DNA of 10,691 nt from the NCBI GenBank assembly GCA_947594675.1, contig CANQEF010000028.1, positions 1 through 10,691 on the forward strand, given 5' to 3'. Source of the stretch: an uncultured Bacilli bacterium (GTDB lineage: Bacteria; Bacillota_I; Bacilli_A; RF39; UBA660). Both the position numbers and the translations under genes were made by a program. Numbering within the stretch: the first letter of the stretch is position 1; each line of letters opens with the position of its first letter. Shown here piece after piece: positions 6,758-10,691 of this stretch. The notes under the pieces are model-generated. The model did not search any database. It was not told where the DNA came from and saw only the letters and a program-made list of their open reading frames with translations.

Positions 6758-6786
6758 TTTATACTAGCTATGTAATTTTTTGACAA
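6758..6786 (-). promoter_or_regulatory. Promoter of the Ig-like protein gene
   Basis: On the reverse strand TTGTCA (6781-6786) and TATAAA (6758-6763) are separated by exactly 17 bp, each one base from consensus. The -35 begins only about 10 nt after the stop of the phosphoesterase gene. The expected start near 6751 gives a leader of about 60 nt. I see no convincing terminator between the phosphoesterase stop and this promoter, so read-through from the upstream operon is possible. Confidence 0.6.
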
Positions 6787-6796
6787 CAATTTTTCT

Positions 6797-7987
6797 TTAA
6801 GCAAAATTCACTTTAATGTTAACAATTTCTGCAATGGTACCAACTCGCATATTTGGTCCATATAGACCTACTCCGCTAGTTACAATACTATGAAATTCAT
6901 TTATTTTTTTATAACCATATGAATTTTTCCAAATAATTTTATTTAATATAGTTCCAGGAAATAATTGCCCATCGTGGGTGTGTCCTGATAAATCTAAATC
7001 AACTTTAGCAGAGGCTAATTCATCTAACTCACGTGGTTCGTGGTCAATTAAAATGATAGGTTTTGTTTTATCTAAATTAGCTACTATTTCTTCGGGAGTT
7101 TTTCTTTTTGTTATACCGCGGCCAAGACGCATGTAATCTGGGCGTCCATAAATATATATTTCATCTTTTAATAATAGATATTCATCTCGTAATAAAGTAA
7201 TGTTTGATTTTTCTAACATTTGATCCATACGTATATCACTTATTTTATCCTTTTTATAATCAAAAGTAAAGCCTCCTAGAGTTTTCTCATCTATATCGTG
7301 ATTTCCATAGACGGCATATGTTCCATATTTAGATTTTATTTGACGAAAAGAATTTATTATTTTTGTTGGATTATCTATAGCCTCATAGTCATTGTCAAAG
7401 ATGTCTCCTGCTATAACGACAATATCAGGATTTTGTTCATTTATTTTTTTAACCATTTTGGCAATTTGTTTTGATCCAAGGTTATAGCCAATATGTAAAT
7501 CAGCTATTAGTACAATATTTAATTTCTTGAAACTAGGTACTTGTTTATTTATTGTAATTTCATAACTAGTTGTGCGTATGTTGCGAGCATTCAAAGTACC
7601 ATAGATACTTATAAAGAAAATTAGAAGGATAGATATAATACCGCTTATTTTATAAAATTTTGTTGTTCTAGTTTTTTTAGGAGGAATATTTTTTACTTTA
7701 AAATAAATCAATTTAATATAGTAATTTATTACAAAAATTATTATTGTATAAAGCAAAATTCCTAACCAAAAATTTCCCATACCACTAATTAAATATTTTA
7801 ATTTGCCTTTTGGTAGTAAAAATCCAATTAAAATGGCACAAGAAAAAAAAGCATATATTAATAATATTAAAAATATTATTTGCTTCTTTTTAAATATTTT
7901 ATGACAAGCACCTAACCAAATTAATAGCCGCCATATTAAGTAGATATGTAATATTACATATAAGGGTGACAAAAATACTGCTATCAT
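6797..7987 (-). CDS. Membrane-anchored calcineurin-like metallophosphoesterase (YkuE/YaeI type)
   Basis: This 396-residue protein starts with four predicted membrane helices (about 3-25, 36-57, 70-97 and 112-130), followed by a metallophosphoesterase domain (about 155-390). The two-metal site is complete: DLH (D163, H165), GDIFDN (D195), GNHD (N229, H230), H316 in DHEPRE, and GHTHDGQ (H336, H338). The GHTHDGQLFPG form is typical of the YkuE/YaeI subgroup. E. coli YaeI (LpxT-independent lipid phosphatase literature aside) shows that members can act on lipids, but the substrate here cannot be read from sequence. The catalytic domain probably faces outward after TM4, though orientation is a prediction. 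The gene starts 1 nt after the upstream TAG stop, and its GGAGGG ribosome binding site (7994-7999) lies inside that gene, so the pair is translationally coupled. Confidence 0.92.
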   Translation of the reverse strand: MIAVFLSPLYVILHIYLIWRLLIWLGACHKIFKKKQIIFLILLIYAFFSCAILIGFLLPKGKLKYLISGMGNFWLGILLYTIIIFVINYYIKLIYFKVKNIPPKKTRTTKFYKISGIISILLIFFISIYGTLNARNIRTTSYEITINKQVPSFKKLNIVLIADLHIGYNLGSKQIAKMVKKINEQNPDIVVIAGDIFDNDYEAIDNPTKIINSFRQIKSKYGTYAVYGNHDIDEKTLGGFTFDYKKDKISDIRMDQMLEKSNITLLRDEYLLLKDEIYIYGRPDYMRLGRGITKRKTPEEIVANLDKTKPIILIDHEPRELDELASAKVDLDLSGHTHDGQLFPGTILNKIIWKNSYGYKKINEFHSIVTSGVGLYGPNMRVGTIAEIVNIKVNFA

Positions 7988-7988
7988 G

Positions 7989-9764
7989 CTATACCCTCCA
8001 GTACTCTAAAGTTTGCTCGTAATATGCATAATTCGTTATTCCTTCTCCTTCATTAGGATAATAATGTGAATAGCATTTATCAATTATAAATAATGTTAAG
8101 AGGATGGTGCATAAAACAATGGAAAGTTTTTTATTAATTTTTCTTATCAAATTATCTAGTAATGGTGCTAGAACATAAACAATTGCTAAACCACCTAGAC
8201 CAAAAATAAGTAATCCTTCTGCACAGATACGTCCATGTAAATTTAAAAAATACCCACTATAATCCCACCATTTGACTCCATTATGAGTAATTTCAAGATA
8301 GTAGGCTGTAAAATATTCAACACATCCACAAATAATTACAGTCATAACAAATTCTTTTAATGGACTTTTACGAAATTTCTTTAAAAAGATTAATATTAAA
8401 AGACCACCTGAACCATAAATAGGAAGCCATGGTCCATGTAAAGCACCACGATTAACAAAAACACCATCGCTTATTAGATGCAAACTCACTTCCCAAATCC
8501 AACCTATAAATGAAATTATAAAGAAAAGTAAAATTAGCGATGTAATAGTGTAATTTCTCAAATAATTAATATTCTCAATAATTCTTTTCTTAGTTTTTTC
8601 TTGAATTTTAAATAAACGATTTGGATAACTTTTTCCATCAATTACATCTTGATAATAATTAATTCGGTTCTTGCGTAATTCTTCTTTTTCGTATTCATCT
8701 TCTTCTTTTTTACTATAAAGAGTTATTCCAAAGTTATTTACTAAGAAAGCTTTAATTCCATTTTCACGACAAATGTTTTTTACTTTCTTATCTTTTAATT
8801 CAACTATATCAGAGTATGTATCTTCTAGTAGCTTTTTATCGGCTTTTTTAAATAAATACTCATCATTTAAATATTCATAATCCATAATTTTATCTTTAAT
8901 AGCATCTTTTCTTAAATTAGCATAGTATTCACTAAAAAAAGCAACTTCATAAGGATTAGAATATAAAACTTTAGTCATTCCAAAAGTTAATAAACCTAGC
9001 ATCTTCCAACCTAAAAAAGATAATTCCATTTTAAAGCATTCAAACTTATGATGATCCATCATTCTGCGAGATAAATTGATAGCTTTTTTTGAAGGTATGT
9101 CGGGATTTTCAGCTACTATATAGGGAACTAAAAAGTAGGAATATCTTTTAATTATGCCTCCAATAATTGTTAAACTCCAAAAAAACATGTAAATGTATTT
9201 TAAAAACATGGTGAAAGAGGCTTTAGTCCATTTTTTAATATTTAAAAGAAAAGTAAATCTTTGCTTAGACACTTTAGAATAAGTGCGTCCTTCTAGAAAT
9301 ATTCTTCTAGAAATTACTGGGTAGACATTGGTTGTAAAAAACCAAATTATGAAAGTTAAAAATAAACTTAGAAGTATTAATAAAGCGATTGCAAGATTTT
9401 TCGACTTAGTGATAGAAATTGTAGCTTTAATTATAGTTACATAGATGGAACCAGTTAAAACGGATTCAATAAAACTTGCTAAAACTCCCCTTGTTGTACC
9501 AAATATGGGGTTATGCACTTTATTAATAAGCTCTTCTTTTTTCTCTTCAATTAATTTATCAGCATCTGTTAATTTGTCATTTTCAAAATCTTCAATTAAT
9601 AATTTTTGCTCACTAGATAGTTGATTTCCAATTCTTGTAATTGATAAAGAATCAGTAAATTCAGCACCAATAAATGAGGCAATTAAACATACGATAATAA
9701 AAAATAAGAAATGCTTTTGTAAAACTCTACGAGCTTTTTTCTTTAATTCTTTTCTTGTTTTCAT
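7989..9764 (-). CDS. Fusion membrane protein: DUF975 domain plus CmpB/putative ABC-transporter type IV domain
   Basis: This 591-residue polytopic membrane protein has two recognisable parts. The N-terminal part (about 1-290) resembles DUF975. It has a basic start (KTRKELKKKAR), TM1 at 17-35, an acidic/Lys-rich loop at 36-95, further helices, and the signature region YFLVPYIVAENPDIPSKKAI (210-229) through SNPYEVAFFSEYYANLR (269-285). A charged linker (about 286-400) follows, with no membrane helix. The C-terminal part (about 403-565) matches the CmpB/putative ABC-transporter type IV family: GWIWEV (421-426), NRGALHGPWLPIYG (438-451), WWDYSGYFLNLHGRIC (499-514), and about five helices. The CmpB-type name does not prove transport; no ATPase is encoded nearby. 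AAGGAG lies 5 nt before the ATG. It sits between the Bax inhibitor-1 gene (27-nt gap) and the phosphoesterase gene (1-nt gap). Confidence 0.85.
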   Translation of the reverse strand: MKTRKELKKKARRVLQKHFLFFIIVCLIASFIGAEFTDSLSITRIGNQLSSEQKLLIEDFENDKLTDADKLIEEKKEELINKVHNPIFGTTRGVLASFIESVLTGSIYVTIIKATISITKSKNLAIALLILLSLFLTFIIWFFTTNVYPVISRRIFLEGRTYSKVSKQRFTFLLNIKKWTKASFTMFLKYIYMFFWSLTIIGGIIKRYSYFLVPYIVAENPDIPSKKAINLSRRMMDHHKFECFKMELSFLGWKMLGLLTFGMTKVLYSNPYEVAFFSEYYANLRKDAIKDKIMDYEYLNDEYLFKKADKKLLEDTYSDIVELKDKKVKNICRENGIKAFLVNNFGITLYSKKEEDEYEKEELRKNRINYYQDVIDGKSYPNRLFKIQEKTKKRIIENINYLRNYTITSLILLFFIISFIGWIWEVSLHLISDGVFVNRGALHGPWLPIYGSGGLLILIFLKKFRKSPLKEFVMTVIICGCVEYFTAYYLEITHNGVKWWDYSGYFLNLHGRICAEGLLIFGLGGLAIVYVLAPLLDNLIRKINKKLSIVLCTILLTLFIIDKCYSHYYPNEGEGITNYAYYEQTLEYWRV

Positions 9765-9775
9765 TTTTACTCCTT

Positions 9776-9806
9776 AAAAAGAAAAAAGAATTTAATCTTT
9801 TTCTTT
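9776..9806 (-). terminator. AU-rich hairpin at the Bax inhibitor-1 / DUF975-CmpB junction
   Basis: On the reverse strand AAAGAAAAAGA (9796-9806) pairs with TCTTTTTTCTTT (9778-9789) with one bulge, around a six-base loop that includes the TAA of the upstream gene. It runs straight into a T-rich stretch and the AAGGAG site of the next gene. It could act as a partial terminator or mRNA-processing element lowering downstream expression. With only a few G-C pairs, it may be a chance result of Lys-rich coding and AT bias. Confidence 0.35.
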
Positions 9807-10442
9807 ACCAAATAATTCTAATAATCTTACAAAGAGATTAATAAAATCTAGATACAAGTTGAAAGCTCCAAAAACAGCAACTTTATCTTCATCTAATTCA
9901 TTAGCTAGAAGTTTAACTGTTTTCATATCATAAGCTATGTAGAGTGCAAATATCAAAGCACATATTGCTGATATGACTATATCAAAAGTAGAGTTTTTAA
10001 AAAATATAACATTTATAAATGAGCCTATAATTGTAACGATTAAAGAAACTAGTAGGATTACTCCAAATTTTGATAAATCTTTCTCAGTCTTATGACCATA
10101 AAGGGCAAGTACTGCAAAGATTATAGAGGCAATAATGAAGATTGACATCATAGAAAACAACTCATAAGTCAAAAATAAAACTGAGAAGGTTATTCCTGTT
10201 GTAATACAGAAGATAATATAGCAAATCATGGCAGTTAACTTATGCATTTTTTTTATGCGAAATCCCATTATAACAGAGATTACTAATTCAATAATGATTA
10301 TTGGTATAGCTCCAAAGGCAATTAATTGCATTGCTAATGATGGTACTAGGGATAAGCCATAACCACTTACAAATGTTATTAATAGTCCTACAAATAACCA
10401 TGTAAACATTTTTGGATAAATTTTTATTAATTTTTCGTCCAC
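9792..10442 (-). CDS. Bax inhibitor-1/YetJ family (TMBIM) membrane protein
   Basis: This 216-residue protein has seven predicted membrane helices filling nearly the whole chain. It keeps the family landmarks: YGHKTEKDLSKFG at 115-127 (the G-x-x-T-x-x-D-L element), YDMKTVK with D172, and FNLYLDFINLFVRLLELFG with D199 in the last helix. D172 and D199 correspond to the two-aspartate pair that gates the pH-dependent calcium leak in Bacillus subtilis YetJ, so a calcium-leak channel role in the plasma membrane is plausible. This is a family-based inference. The start is GTG at 10442 with AGGAAG 7 nt upstream; no in-frame ATG is nearby. It is first in a probable three-gene operon with the DUF975-CmpB fusion and the metallophosphoesterase. 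Confidence 0.93.
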   Translation of the reverse strand: MDEKLIKIYPKMFTWLFVGLLITFVSGYGLSLVPSLAMQLIAFGAIPIIIIELVISVIMGFRIKKMHKLTAMICYIIFCITTGITFSVLFLTYELFSMMSIFIIASIIFAVLALYGHKTEKDLSKFGVILLVSLIVTIIGSFINVIFFKNSTFDIVISAICALIFALYIAYDMKTVKLLANELDEDKVAVFGAFNLYLDFINLFVRLLELFGKEKD

Positions 10443-10476
10443 TATGATACTTCCTTTCTTTAAATTTTATAAATAT

Positions 10477-10505
10477 ATCTTATCATTTATTTATGTCATT
10501 TACAA
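10477..10505 (-). promoter_or_regulatory. Candidate promoter of the Bax inhibitor-1 operon
   Basis: On the reverse strand TTGTAA (10500-10505) and TAAGAT (10477-10482) are 17 bp apart, and the -10 has an upstream TGA extension. Both hexamers are imperfect. Transcription would start near 10470, giving a leader of about 28 nt. The 135-nt gap between the right-edge frame and this gene shows nothing else that I recognise. Confidence 0.45.
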
Positions 10506-10577
10506 CAATTTTATTACATCAAATAAAAATTGAAAGTTATTTTATATTTAAGTTGTGTTAAACAAAATGACTGATAA

Positions 10578-10691
10578 TTAATTATGATATTCAGCATAAG
10601 CAATATTCAAATTAATTGGCATAGGGATATCAAATATTTTATTTGACTTAATGTAATTGTTATCAATAATTATGTTTTTATATGATTCGAG
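10578..10691 (-). CDS. Probable C-terminal end of an unidentified gene, cut by window edge
   Basis: The reverse strand is open for 37 codons from the right edge to a TAA at 10578-10580; the other two reverse frames hit stops within a few codons. The peptide ends IFDIPMPINLNIAYAEYHN, with a mixed composition unlike low-complexity intergenic sequence. I do not recognise it. It points the same way as the downstream operon but is about 135 nt from it, with a candidate promoter in between. The short length means a chance open frame cannot be excluded. Confidence 0.5.
   Translation of the reverse strand, partial: LESYKNIIIDNNYIKSNKIFDIPMPINLNIAYAEYHN

Noticed and set aside
6701..6796. Search for a terminator after the phosphoesterase gene
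   Set aside because: No inverted repeat with a following T-run is apparent; only the promoter for the next gene was found.

Overview
The window is strongly AT-rich bacterial DNA, with Lys/Asn/Ile-rich proteins, AGGA/GGAGG-type ribosome binding sites and TATAAT promoters. Tryptophan is written as TGG throughout, so the standard bacterial code applies. The gene content (MMPL-type RND protein with a divergent TetR, DUF975 and CmpB membrane domains, YkuE-type phosphoesterase, Bax inhibitor-1 protein) suggests a low-GC Firmicute or Bacilli/Mollicutes-related gut lineage. That is an inference from style and content; no rRNA or other strong taxonomic marker is present.

Layout from left to right. 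Positions 1-1586 hold a minus-strand pair: a PlsC-type acyltransferase followed, with a 17-nt overlap, by an AMP-forming acyl-CoA/acyl-ACP ligase that runs off the left edge. They share one extended -10 promoter and are separated from the next gene by a hairpin terminator. Positions 1674-5507 (minus) encode a 1277-residue MMPL/RND transporter whose second extracytoplasmic domain is swollen by about eight diverged tandem repeats of 75-87 residues. Positions 5508-5679 form a divergent control region with a 22-bp near-palindrome, followed by a plus-strand TetR/AcrR regulator (5680-6231). Positions 6257-6688 (minus) encode a small membrane-anchored Ig-like protein with its own promoter. Positions 6797-10442 (minus) read as an operon: Bax inhibitor-1 protein, a DUF975-CmpB fusion membrane protein, and a membrane-anchored metallophosphoesterase. 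At the right edge an open frame (10578-10691, minus) is probably the C-terminal end of another gene.

How the genes may work together. The left half looks like a lipid-handling locus: an acyl ligase activates a fatty acid, an acyltransferase transfers it, and an MMPL transporter with its own TetR regulator may export a fatty acid or lipid. This resembles the FarR/FarE arrangement of Staphylococcus aureus and the FadD/acyltransferase/MmpL sets of mycobacteria. Only the TetR-transporter link is supported by DNA architecture; the metabolic link is inferred from adjacency. The most unusual item is the repeat-expanded loop of the transporter. The right-hand operon encodes three integral membrane proteins of poorly defined role.
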